Source of the DNA: an uncultured Candidatus Binatia bacterium
GTDB lineage: Bacteria; Desulfobacterota; Binatia; Bin18
Reading direction: 5' to 3'
NCBI GenBank assembly: GCA_958296235.1
Contig: OY282457.1
Coordinates: 2,723,338 to 2,787,337 of the forward strand
DNA: 64,000 nucleotides
Notes under the pieces: generated by a model
The model's database searches: none
Told to the model about the DNA's origin: nothing
Seen by the model: only the letters and a program-made list of their open reading frames with translations
Part shown: piece after piece, positions 1 through 7,905 of the stretch
How positions within the stretch are numbered: the first letter of the stretch is position 1
How the letters are laid out: each line of letters opens with the position of its first letter
Made by a program: the position numbers and the translations under genes

Positions 1-711
1 GAGCAGAATTTGCGGGGTTTGACCAAAGTCGTTCGAGACATCCGCGCGGAAGCAGAGGGACCGCGCAAAAAAGAGATTGAACTCCACTTCGTGATGTCCA
101 ACGTGCCAGACTTGGATGACGAAGACAGGATTCTGGAGAGCAAGATCAAGGCGTTCCAGAACCAGCTCGGCTTCAAGCGGAAACCGATGATCGTACATAG
201 ATACAACAGCTTGGCGTTGCTAAACCAAAAGGTATTCACAAAGGATCGGCCAAGAAGCCGTCTTGCACAGGAATACCGTGACGTCGTTCAAGAGATCGTC
301 ATGCTTAATCCCGCGGACCGAGAGGGAGCGTTGAATTACATGAACTCCATCCGAGAAGGAGAATTGGATAATATGGATGTCATCAGGCGAACACGCCGGC
401 GAGGGATGGAGTCTGAACCACCGCATCAGACCGACAGAAAGCTTCAGCAAATTGAGGATGCGCATTCGGACGATGGCGAAATACTGGCCAAACTCGGCAG
501 GCTGCGAAGGGATCACGGGAAACCGGAGCGGGCGGAATTGTTGTTCGACCGAGCGATTGAGGCTGGTTACGACGCACACGATTTGGAATGGGACCGCATG
601 CTCAATCGTATGCGACGGGTATGGAACAGCGATGAATCAATAACCCGACTCAAAACGCTCATGGAGACTTCGACTATGCCGGAGAAGAAGGGGCATAGTA
701 AATCCGATTAG
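1..711 (+). CDS. C-terminal part of a ParA-like P-loop ATPase with a TPR-like tail (5' partial)
   Basis: The frame is open to the left edge, so the N-terminus, including any Walker A motif, lies outside the window; the TTG at 10 is only an internal codon. The visible 235 residues begin with a stretch typical of the second half of ParA/MinD-type ATPases: a core strand (ELHFVMSNVPD), then a Pro-Arg-Ser-Arg-Leu-Ala followed by a helix, as at the end of such domains. After about residue 140 comes a helical hairpin resembling one tetratricopeptide unit (ILAKLGRLRRDHGKPERAEL). ATPases of this kind joined to TPRs occur in bacteria, often without a known partner. The assignment is by fold resemblance only. 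The gene ends 36 bp before the carboxylase gene and has no obvious functional link to it. Confidence 0.45.
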   Translation, partial: EQNLRGLTKVVRDIRAEAEGPRKKEIELHFVMSNVPDLDDEDRILESKIKAFQNQLGFKRKPMIVHRYNSLALLNQKVFTKDRPRSRLAQEYRDVVQEIVMLNPADREGALNYMNSIREGELDNMDVIRRTRRRGMESEPPHQTDRKLQQIEDAHSDDGEILAKLGRLRRDHGKPERAELLFDRAIEAGYDAHDLEWDRMLNRMRRVWNSDESITRLKTLMETSTMPEKKGHSKSD

Positions 712-747
712 CGTAAACAGTTGCGCTCCAATAGCCTGGTGGTGGAA

Positions 748-3700
748 ATGAATCTGACGAGTCTTTTGATCGCCAATCGAGGCGAAATCGCTATCCGTAT
801 CGCCCGCGCGGCTGCCGAACTCGGCCTACGGACCGTTGCCATTTTCTCTGAAGACGACGCGCAGTCGCTCCATACCCGAAAGATGGACGACGCGCTGCCG
901 CTCCAGGGCCGAGGGGCCGCGGCCTACCTCGATATCGAGCAGATCCTTGCGCTGGCCGCCCAAGCCGGCTGCAACGCGATTCATCCCGGCTATGGGTTTC
1001 TGAGCGAAAACGCAGAGTTCGCCCGGCGCTGTGCCGAAGCTGGGGTGACTTTTGTCGGACCCCAAGCCGAAACGCTGGCGCTATTCGGTGACAAAGGGCA
1101 GGCCCGGTCGCTGGCTGAAAGATGCGACGTGCCGATCCTGCCTGGGACGTCCGGTCCGACGAGCGTGGACGAGGCCAAAGCCTTCCTGGCATCCCTGGGC
1201 GCTGGCGGGGCGGTGATGATTAAAGCCCTGGCCGGTGGGGGCGGCCGCGGTATGCGGGCGGTGTCAGCGGTCGATGAGCTTGAAGCGGCCTACGCCCGAT
1301 GTCAGTCCGAGGCAACCTCGGCGTTTGGCAATGGCGACGTGTATATCGAGCAACTCATTCCCCAGGCGCGGCATATTGAGGTCCAGGTCATTGGTGACGG
1401 GTCGGGCGCGGTCAGTCAGCTTGGCGAGCGGGAGTGCAGCATTCAGCGCCGCAACCAGAAGCTGGTGGAAATCGCCCCGTCGCCCGGGCTGTTGCCCGAA
1501 CTCCGAGAGCGCCTGAGCAGCGCCGCGGTCCGCCTCGCTCAGGAGACGCACTACGCCAGCCTGGGCACGTTCGAGTTTCTGGTTGATGCGGAACAGGGCG
1601 GCGATAACGCGACATTTGCCTTTATTGAAGCCAATGCGCGGCTGCAAGTCGAGCACACCGTCACCGAAGAAGTGACGGGCATAGACCTGGTCAAGGCGCA
1701 GTTACGCCTGGCCGGTGGCAGCTCGCTGGCTGACCTGGGACTCACGCAGGAACGGATTCCCGAGCCACGCGGCTTTGCCATGCAGGTCCGTATCAATATG
1801 GAGACTATAGACTCTGACGGCACGCCGCGCCCGTCGGGCGGGACCTTAACCGCGTTTGAAGTGCCGTCGGGCCCCGGTCTGCGAACCGATACCTTCGGCT
1901 ATGTCGGCTATACTACCAGTCCGAGTTTCGATTCCCTGCTGGCCAAATTGATAGGCGCTTCCCCCTCGTCGGATTTTTCCGATGTTGTAACCAGGACCTA
2001 CCGGGCGCTGTGTGAATTCAAGATCGAAGGCGTGGCAACGAACATCCCATTCTTACAGAGCCTCTTACGGCACCCGGCCTTTGTGAAGAACCAGATCTAT
2101 ACCCGTTTTGTCGAAGACTATGGCGCGGAGCTGGTTCAGGCGGATCATCATCAGCGCTTCTTTTTTCACACCGACCAAGCCCAGCCGGACACCCCAGCGC
2201 TGGCGGGTGTAAAAGTGGATAGCATTGATCCCCTGGCCGTGCTTGAGCACGGCAAGTCTGCGGGCCCGACATCTGCTGTGGCCACGACTCCGGTCGGACA
2301 GGCGCCAGCCGTTGAGGTGAGCGGTCCTGACGGGACCGTCTCCGTCCCGGCTCCTCTCCAGGGGACTATTGTCAGTCTGGACATCAGTGAGGGCGACGAG
2401 GTGCACATCGGCCAGCAACTCCTCGTTATGGAATCCATGAAGATGGAACACGTGATCTCGGCGGAAACGAGTGGCATTATCCGCCAACTGACCGTCGGTC
2501 AGGGAGACGCGGTTTTTGAAGGCCATCCGCTTGCCTTTATCGAAGAGACCCAGGTAGCGGTGACGGCAGTCGAAAAAACGACCGCGCTGGATCTCGACTA
2601 TATCCGCCCGGACCTTTCTGAGATCGTTGAGCGGCATGAACTCGGCATGGACGCCGCCCGGCCCGAGGCGGTTGCACGGCGGCGGAAGACCGGCCAACGC
2701 ACCGCGCGTGAGAACGTCTACGATATCTGCGACCCTGATAGCTATGTCGAGTACGGACCCATGGTCATTGCGGCCCAACGGCAGCGTCGTTCGGTGGACG
2801 ACTTAGTGCGGCGCACCCCAGCGGACGGTATGATTGCTGGCGTCGGCCGGGTCAATGGCGACCTGTTTGACGAAAAGGCGGCCCAGTGCATTGTTATCTC
2901 CTACGATTACACCGTGCTGGCCGGGACGCAGGGATTTAAGAATCACTACAAAAAAGATCGTATGTTTGAGTTGGCCGAGCGCTGGAAGCTGCCGGTGGTC
3001 TTTTTTGCCGAAGGCGGTGGTGGGCGGCCGGGCGATACCGACTGGTCGAGCCCATCCGGGTTGGACGTCCCGGCCTTTTTCCTGTGGGGAAAGCTCAGCG
3101 GGATGGTGCCCCTGGTCGGCATTACCTCGGGCCGTTGTTTTGCCGGCAACGCGGTGATTCTGGGCTGCTGTGATGTGATTATTGCGACCGCAGGGTCGAA
3201 TATCGGCATGGGTGGCCCGGCCATGATTGAGGGGGGCGGACTGGGGGTCTTCCGGCCGGAAGAGGTCGGGCCGATGGAAGAACAGGTGCCGAACGGCGTG
3301 GTGGATATCCCGGTCACAGACGAAGCCGAAGCCGTCCGGGTGGCGAAGCAATATCTCTCCTATTTTCAGGGACCAATCGCCGAGTGGGCATGTGCCGACC
3401 AACGCCTGTTGCGTTATATCGTGCCAGAGAATCGCTTGCGCGTGTATGAGGTCCGCGATGTGATCGACACCCTGGCCGACACCGGTTCCGTGCTGGAAAT
3501 CCGCAAGCATTTTGGTATCGGCATGGTCACGTCCCTGGCGCGGATTGAAGGCCGCCCGGTTGGTGTGATTGCCAACAACCCCAAACATCTGGGGGGAGCC
3601 ATTGATTCTGACGCGGCGGACAAAGCCACGCGGTTCATGCAGTTATGTGATGCGTTTGACATTCCCATTCTCATGCTGTGCGACACCCCAGGCAATATGG

Positions 3701-4158
3701 TTGGCCCTGAGTACGAAAAGACCGCTCTGGTGCGTCACTGCTGTCGCATGTTTGTGACCGGCGCCAGCCTGACCGTGCCGTTCTTCACCATCGTGCTGCG
3801 AAAATCGTACGGACTCGGCGCGCAGGGGATGGCCGGGGGAAGTTTCAAAGCCCCGGCTTTTGCCGTTTCCTGGCCAACCGGCGAGTTTGGTGGCATGGGG
3901 CTGGAGGGCGCGGTGAAGCTGGGTTTCCGCAAAGAGTTGGAGGCTGAGACCGACCCGCATAAGCGCAAAGAACTCTACGAACAGCTCGTCGCCAAAATGT
4001 ATGAAAGCGGCAAAGCGCTCAGCACCGCCACCTATTTCGAGATTGATGACGTGATTGATCCCGCCGAGTCCCGCCGCTGGATTATGGCCGCCCTGCGCTC
4101 CTCGCCCCCGCCCGCTCCCCGGACAGAGAAAAAGCGGCCGTGTATCGATACGTGGTGA
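748..4158 (+). CDS. Single-chain acyl-CoA carboxylase (biotin carboxylase-BCCP-carboxyltransferase fusion)
   Basis: All three activities of a biotin-dependent acyl-CoA carboxylase are on one 1136-residue chain. The biotin carboxylase domain (about 1-450) has the N-terminal LLIANRGEIAIR, the ATP-grasp glycine loop AGGGGRGMR near 162, and EANARLQVEH near 295. The biotinyl domain (about 530-605) has the motif ESMKMEH, placing the biotinylated lysine at about 565. The carboxyltransferase domain (about 620-1130) contains the crotonase-like AGSNIGMGGPAMIEGGG stretch. Most bacteria encode these on two or more genes; single-chain forms are known, for example the long-chain acyl-CoA carboxylase of mycobacteria. 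Substrate (acetyl-, propionyl- or longer acyl-CoA) cannot be read from sequence. I chose ATG 748 because the biotin carboxylase fold starts there; a TTG at 721 is also in frame. The neighbouring crotonase suggests acyl-CoA catabolism. Confidence 0.93.
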   Translation: MNLTSLLIANRGEIAIRIARAAAELGLRTVAIFSEDDAQSLHTRKMDDALPLQGRGAAAYLDIEQILALAAQAGCNAIHPGYGFLSENAEFARRCAEAGVTFVGPQAETLALFGDKGQARSLAERCDVPILPGTSGPTSVDEAKAFLASLGAGGAVMIKALAGGGGRGMRAVSAVDELEAAYARCQSEATSAFGNGDVYIEQLIPQARHIEVQVIGDGSGAVSQLGERECSIQRRNQKLVEIAPSPGLLPELRERLSSAAVRLAQETHYASLGTFEFLVDAEQGGDNATFAFIEANARLQVEHTVTEEVTGIDLVKAQLRLAGGSSLADLGLTQERIPEPRGFAMQVRINMETIDSDGTPRPSGGTLTAFEVPSGPGLRTDTFGYVGYTTSPSFDSLLAKLIGASPSSDFSDVVTRTYRALCEFKIEGVATNIPFLQSLLRHPAFVKNQIYTRFVEDYGAELVQADHHQRFFFHTDQAQPDTPALAGVKVDSIDPLAVLEHGKSAGPTSAVATTPVGQAPAVEVSGPDGTVSVPAPLQGTIVSLDISEGDEVHIGQQLLVMESMKMEHVISAETSGIIRQLTVGQGDAVFEGHPLAFIEETQVAVTAVEKTTALDLDYIRPDLSEIVERHELGMDAARPEAVARRRKTGQRTARENVYDICDPDSYVEYGPMVIAAQRQRRSVDDLVRRTPADGMIAGVGRVNGDLFDEKAAQCIVISYDYTVLAGTQGFKNHYKKDRMFELAERWKLPVVFFAEGGGGRPGDTDWSSPSGLDVPAFFLWGKLSGMVPLVGITSGRCFAGNAVILGCCDVIIATAGSNIGMGGPAMIEGGGLGVFRPEEVGPMEEQVPNGVVDIPVTDEAEAVRVAKQYLSYFQGPIAEWACADQRLLRYIVPENRLRVYEVRDVIDTLADTGSVLEIRKHFGIGMVTSLARIEGRPVGVIANNPKHLGGAIDSDAADKATRFMQLCDAFDIPILMLCDTPGNMVGPEYEKTALVRHCCRMFVTGASLTVPFFTIVLRKSYGLGAQGMAGGSFKAPAFAVSWPTGEFGGMGLEGAVKLGFRKELEAETDPHKRKELYEQLVAKMYESGKALSTATYFEIDDVIDPAESRRWIMAALRSSPPPAPRTEKKRPCIDTW

Positions 4159-4165
4159 GCTGAGA

Positions 4166-4948
4166 CTATCTGCCAACAAAATTGCCGGGCCGGCGCTCAG
4201 CCACGGCTTTAATACCTTCTTTATGGTCTTCCGTTTGCTGGAGTCGGTGCTGCTCTCGAAACTCGTGGTCCGTGGCCGCCTTGACCGCGGCCGCAATGCC
4301 GTCCCGCATGGTGGCCCGCACGGACTGTACGGCCAGGGGCGCGTTCTCGGCAATTTCCCTGGCGAGTTCCAGGGCCGCAGGGCGGACGTTGTCCTTTGTG
4401 GTCAGAACCTCGCCCAGACCCCAGCTCTGGGCCTCCTCGCCGCCGACCCTCCTGCCGGTTTGAAAGATCAGGCTTGCGCGCGGCTCGCCGATCAGACGGG
4501 GCAGGGTATAGGTCAGGCCAAAACCTGGGTGAAAACCGAGTTTGACAAAGTTTGCCGCAAAGCGTGTTTCCGGGCAGAGCACGCGGAAATCCGGTACCAG
4601 TGCGAGGCCAAAGCCACCCCCAATAGCCGCGCCCTGGATCGCGCCAACCACCGGCTTTTTGCAGGAAAACAGACGCACGGCTTGAGCGTAGAGCGGATTG
4701 CCGGTTTCAACATCGCGCAGATCACGCTCTGCCTGGCCACTATGAAAATTTGCCCCAGCACAAAAATGTTTACCGTCTGCCGCGAGAACGATAGCCCGAC
4801 AATCCATGTCTTCATCCAGAGCTTCAAACGCATCAGCCAGGGACTGAATGAGGGCCGTATCAAAGAAATTGTTTGGCGGTCGTTGAATCTCGGCGGTTGC
4901 CACATGATCGGCCAGGCTTATTTCAACATCTCCATAGCGTGTCTCCAT
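4166..4948 (-). CDS. Crotonase-fold (enoyl-CoA hydratase/isomerase family) protein lacking both catalytic Glu
   Basis: A 260-residue crotonase superfamily protein that would bind an acyl-CoA. The oxyanion-hole segments are clear: DGKHFCAGANF near 60 and IQGAAIGGGFGLAL near 110. In true enoyl-CoA hydratases two glutamates activate water, one just after the GGG motif and one before the conserved LG...PG loop. Here the aligned positions are Gly (GGGFGLAL) and a hydrophobic residue (RFAANFVKLGFHPG). It is therefore unlikely to be a normal hydratase and may be an isomerase, thioesterase, decarboxylase or another crotonase activity. The start is well supported: AAAGGAGAG lies just upstream of ATG 4948. 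It converges with the acyl-CoA carboxylase gene, the two stops being only a few bases apart, so the two could be functionally paired. Confidence 0.85.
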   Translation of the reverse strand: METRYGDVEISLADHVATAEIQRPPNNFFDTALIQSLADAFEALDEDMDCRAIVLAADGKHFCAGANFHSGQAERDLRDVETGNPLYAQAVRLFSCKKPVVGAIQGAAIGGGFGLALVPDFRVLCPETRFAANFVKLGFHPGFGLTYTLPRLIGEPRASLIFQTGRRVGGEEAQSWGLGEVLTTKDNVRPAALELAREIAENAPLAVQSVRATMRDGIAAAVKAATDHEFREQHRLQQTEDHKEGIKAVAERRPGNFVGR

Positions 4949-5105
4949 CGATGCTCTCCTTTTGCTGTATCAGCCTTCTCCCCATAGCAGGGCTGTCGTT
5001 GCCCATCGGATATAGCACTATCCGGTCGCTCCCGGTAGCGTTCCCCTTCTTGCCTTGTCCACTGTGCGCCGCCGTGATTATCTCTTCCCGTAAGAAAGGA
5101 CACCC

Positions 5106-6011
5106 ATGCCAAGCCAACATATTCTCGGCCCCACCTCACATTATTTCTACTCCCAGCGCCTCAAGCTGCACTATGTTGATTGGGGCAACTCTGACCAGCC
5201 CTTGCTCGTCCTGATTCATGGTGGGCGGGATCATTGTCGGAACTGGGACTGGGTCGCGCAGGCGCTGCGCGAGGACTATCACATTGTTGCCCCGGATTTA
5301 CGCGGTCACGGCGACTCGGAGTGGGCTCGCGGCAGTGAGTATTCGATGATTGACCACGTCGTCGATATTGCGCAGCTGCTGGCTCAGCTCAATTCGTTTC
5401 CGGTCACTCTGATCGGACATTCTCTCGGCGGTGGCATCGTGCTCCAGTATGCCGGCGTGTATCCCGAAAAGGTGAAGAAGGTCGTGTCCATTGAGGGCTG
5501 GGGACCCCCTCCGCAGATGCTCAAGGAGCAGCCGAAAAGCGCATTTGAGCGGATGCAACACTGGGTGGACGAAATGCGTGGGTTTGCCGGTCGTCTGCCG
5601 AAGCGCTACCGGACGCTGGAAGAGGCGGTCGAACGTATGCGTGAAGCCAATCCGCATCTCAGCCCGGAGCAGGCCCATCATCTGACCTTGTACGGAACCC
5701 ACCGCAACGAGGACGGAACCTATACCTGGAAATTTGACAACTATGTCCGCGCCCGCTCGCCGTATCGCTTCAATATGGCGGATGCCCAAGAAATCTGGGG
5801 ACGTATTACCTGCCCGCTGCTCTTGATGCGGGGCAGCGAATCGTGGGCGGTTGATTTGGAGAAAGATAGCGAACGCGCGAAAGCATTCCGCAATCCCTCT
5901 CTGATGACGATCCCGCAGGCCGGCCACTGGGTGCATCACGACCAACTGGAGCGCTTCTTGCGGGTGACCACGGAATTTTTACTTCAAATTCCGTCCCGAC
6001 CAGCAGGATAG
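5106..6011 (+). CDS. Alpha/beta hydrolase
   Basis: A 301-residue single-domain alpha/beta hydrolase. It shows the early oxyanion motif LIHGGRDHCRNWDW near 37, the DLRGHGDS turn near 64, the nucleophile elbow GHSLGG with Ser106, and a C-terminal catalytic-histidine region (AGHWVHHDQLE). A cap domain occupies about 135-225. No signal peptide, so cytoplasmic. The family covers esterases, epoxide hydrolases, dehalogenases and C-C bond hydrolases. The residue after the HG motif gives no firm substrate. AAGAAAGGA precedes ATG 5106. It converges on a carboxylesterase gene, with a long palindrome between the two stop codons. Confidence 0.88.
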   Translation: MPSQHILGPTSHYFYSQRLKLHYVDWGNSDQPLLVLIHGGRDHCRNWDWVAQALREDYHIVAPDLRGHGDSEWARGSEYSMIDHVVDIAQLLAQLNSFPVTLIGHSLGGGIVLQYAGVYPEKVKKVVSIEGWGPPPQMLKEQPKSAFERMQHWVDEMRGFAGRLPKRYRTLEEAVERMREANPHLSPEQAHHLTLYGTHRNEDGTYTWKFDNYVRARSPYRFNMADAQEIWGRITCPLLLMRGSESWAVDLEKDSERAKAFRNPSLMTIPQAGHWVHHDQLERFLRVTTEFLLQIPSRPAG

Positions 6012-6047
6012 CTGCGCCGGTGGAACGGATTCAGGACGCCGGGGTGA

Positions 6048-6099
6048 AAAGAGTAAACGTGCCCTCCAAGCCGTGCACAGCTGAGCACGTTTACTCTTT
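6048..6099. repeat. Dispersed palindromic element, copy 1 (possible bidirectional terminator)
   Basis: Perfect 15-bp arms AAAGAGTAAACGTGC (6048-6062) and its complement (6085-6099) enclose a 22-nt loop that begins CCTCCAAG. The element lies between two convergent genes, and the stop codon of the minus-strand esterase falls inside the right arm. Arms and loop both resemble the element at 25172-25225, so this is a repeat family and not a chance hairpin. A-rich and T-rich stem ends would allow termination in both directions, although there is no long T tract. Confidence 0.75.
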
Positions 6100-6759
6100 C
6101 GGCGACACCACTTTTTCCTGGAGCCAGTTCGACAGATCGGTCAGACTGCGAGCATTGATTTCGTGACCCATATCATACTCCCGGTAGGTCACGGGCGCTT
6201 TGACATCCCGCAGGATTTCGACGGACTGACGGGCGCGGCCCACGTCAATCAGCTCGTCCGTACTGCCGTGCTGGACCAGCACGGGCAGTTGCTCGGTTGC
6301 CGGCACATCCGGTAATGCGGTCAGCATATCTTTCGGTAGCCACGAGCTGAGAGCCGCTAATACGGCAAAGCGCTCGGGCTCGCCGAGGGCCAGGCTATAA
6401 CCCATTACCCCGCCCTGGCTGAAACCCACCACCCCCAGTTTTTTGGAATCAACAGGGTAGCGCTGCAACGCTTCGTCAAGGAAGGCGCGAACGGTCTCGC
6501 GCGCCGAGAGGACCGCCTGGACATCGATTGGCCCACCGCTCGTCAGCGGAAACCAGCCGTGACCAACCATGTTCGGACCGATAGGGACCTGAAGCGGGCC
6601 CTGCGGACAGAGGACGAGAAACCGGCCGCGACACAGATGCGGAGCCAGGCCCAGGAGGTCAAGGGCGTTAGCACCCCAGCCGTGCAGGGCGAGAATGGTT
6701 GGATGTGGGCCTGCACCCTCGGGCTCAAAAACCGTGTGGATAAGATTCATAGTCCTCAT
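6091..6759 (-). CDS. Phospholipase/carboxylesterase family hydrolase
   Basis: A 222-residue compact alpha/beta hydrolase of the YpfH/carboxylesterase type. LHGWGANALDLLGLAP near 26 supplies the oxyanion hole, GFSQGG near 114 is the nucleophile elbow, and the Asp and His of the triad are expected in HGSTDELIDV and YDMGHEI near 168 and 200. It probably hydrolyses short acyl esters in the cytoplasm. ATG 6759 is used; a second in-frame ATG lies three codons later and is equally possible. It reads away from the MoxR gene region on the same strand and converges with the hydrolase at 5106. Its stop TAA lies inside the palindromic element. Confidence 0.88.
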   Translation of the reverse strand: MRTMNLIHTVFEPEGAGPHPTILALHGWGANALDLLGLAPHLCRGRFLVLCPQGPLQVPIGPNMVGHGWFPLTSGGPIDVQAVLSARETVRAFLDEALQRYPVDSKKLGVVGFSQGGVMGYSLALGEPERFAVLAALSSWLPKDMLTALPDVPATEQLPVLVQHGSTDELIDVGRARQSVEILRDVKAPVTYREYDMGHEINARSLTDLSNWLQEKVVSPKE

Positions 6760-6841
6760 CTTGCCATGACTCCTGCCTCTCTGCGAGGGGCAGGAGAAGG
6801 GAAATACAGTCAGGAATACTGTGGGCAGGACTTTACTGAAC

Positions 6842-7894
6842 TTATTTCTTGGGGACCTGTTTCAGCAGCAGTTCGATGATCTGATCGGCGCTTATGCCCT
6901 CTGCCTCGGCCTGAAAGTTCAGCAGGCAGCGATGCCGCAGGGCCGACAGCGCAACATCGGTGATGTCGGCAAAACTGACATGGACCCGCCCATCAAGCAG
7001 GGCGTTGACCTTGGCCCCTAAGGTGAGCGCCTGAGCCCCACGCGGGCTGGGGCCGTAGCGGAGATAGTGGGTGACCTCAGGCACCGGAGCCTTCGGGTTG
7101 CCGGGCGTGGCTGCCTCGATAAGCCGGGCAATATACAAACTCAGCGGAGGAGCCAGCAGGACTGCGCGCACCAGATTTTGCATCTCGGCGATGACTGCCG
7201 GAGCCGTGTCTGCCGAGAGGACGGGATTGATGCGGTACTGCGTCTCTTGTGTGGTGCGCTCCACAATTTCGGCCACCTCAGCCGCGCTGGGCGATTCGAT
7301 AATGAGCTTGAGCAGAAAACGGTCCAGTTGCGCTTCGGGGAGCGGGTAGGTTCCCTCAATCTCAACCGGGTTCTGGGTCGCCACCACCAGAAAAGGGGGC
7401 GTGAGGGTATGCGTCTCGCCAAAAACGGTGACCTGCCGCTCCTCCATTGCTTCAAGAACAGCCGACTGGGTTTTGGGCGTGGCGCGATTAATTTCATCCG
7501 CCAGAACGATGTTGGCAAAGACCGGGCCGGGCTTGAATTCAAAATAGCGCCGGCCGTCAGCGCCTTCAGACAGGACTTGAGTCCCCACGATATCAGACGG
7601 CATGAGGTCTGGCGTAAATTGAATCCGCTTGGCGCTCAGCGCCAGGGCCTGGCTGAGCGACTTGGCCATCAGCGTCTTGCCCAGACCCGGCACACTTTCA
7701 ATAAGGACATGCCCACCGGCAAAAAAGGCGGTTAATATCTTCCGCAAGATATTCCGCTGGCCAACGATCACCTGACCGACCTCTTCTTCGATGGTCGCAA
7801 AGAGGTGTCGAAAGCGTTCAACCCGCTGTTCCGGGGATAATAGCTCTGAGGATAAGGGTGATGGCGAGGCTGGCATGTATGATGTGGGGGGCAC
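6842..7894 (-). CDS. MoxR-family AAA+ ATPase
   Basis: A 350-residue AAA+ ATPase of the MoxR group, chaperone-like proteins that help mature or activate partner proteins, often metalloenzymes or membrane-associated complexes. Walker A is ESVPGLGKTLMAK near 67, Walker B is IVLADEINRA near 130, followed by the sensor region VVATQNPVEIEGTYPLPEAQLDRF. The helical lid carries YLRYGPSPRGAQAL. The gene begins (GTG 7894, or ATG 7876) immediately after the stop of the Gln-rich membrane protein, so the two are probably translated together. The usual MoxR partners, DUF58 and VWA proteins, do not follow; the next gene on this strand is an esterase. Confidence 0.93.
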   Translation of the reverse strand: MPPTSYMPASPSPLSSELLSPEQRVERFRHLFATIEEEVGQVIVGQRNILRKILTAFFAGGHVLIESVPGLGKTLMAKSLSQALALSAKRIQFTPDLMPSDIVGTQVLSEGADGRRYFEFKPGPVFANIVLADEINRATPKTQSAVLEAMEERQVTVFGETHTLTPPFLVVATQNPVEIEGTYPLPEAQLDRFLLKLIIESPSAAEVAEIVERTTQETQYRINPVLSADTAPAVIAEMQNLVRAVLLAPPLSLYIARLIEAATPGNPKAPVPEVTHYLRYGPSPRGAQALTLGAKVNALLDGRVHVSFADITDVALSALRHRCLLNFQAEAEGISADQIIELLLKQVPKK

Positions 7895-7905
7895 GTTTAC
7901 TCTTT
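7870..7905. repeat. Truncated copy of the 15-bp-arm palindromic element
   Basis: GCACGTTTACTCTTT at 7891-7905 is identical to the right arm of the element at 6048-6099. On the minus strand it is followed by a loop-like stretch containing ATCATAC, as in the copy at 25172-25225, but no second arm is found. It supplies the TAA stop of the Gln-rich membrane protein and the GTG start of the MoxR gene. Confidence 0.55.

Noticed and set aside
2065..2778. Long minus-strand reading frame inside the carboxylase gene
   Set aside because: A shadow of the GC-rich carboxylase reading frame, with no recognisable domain and no ribosome site; the forward frame is an unambiguous enzyme.
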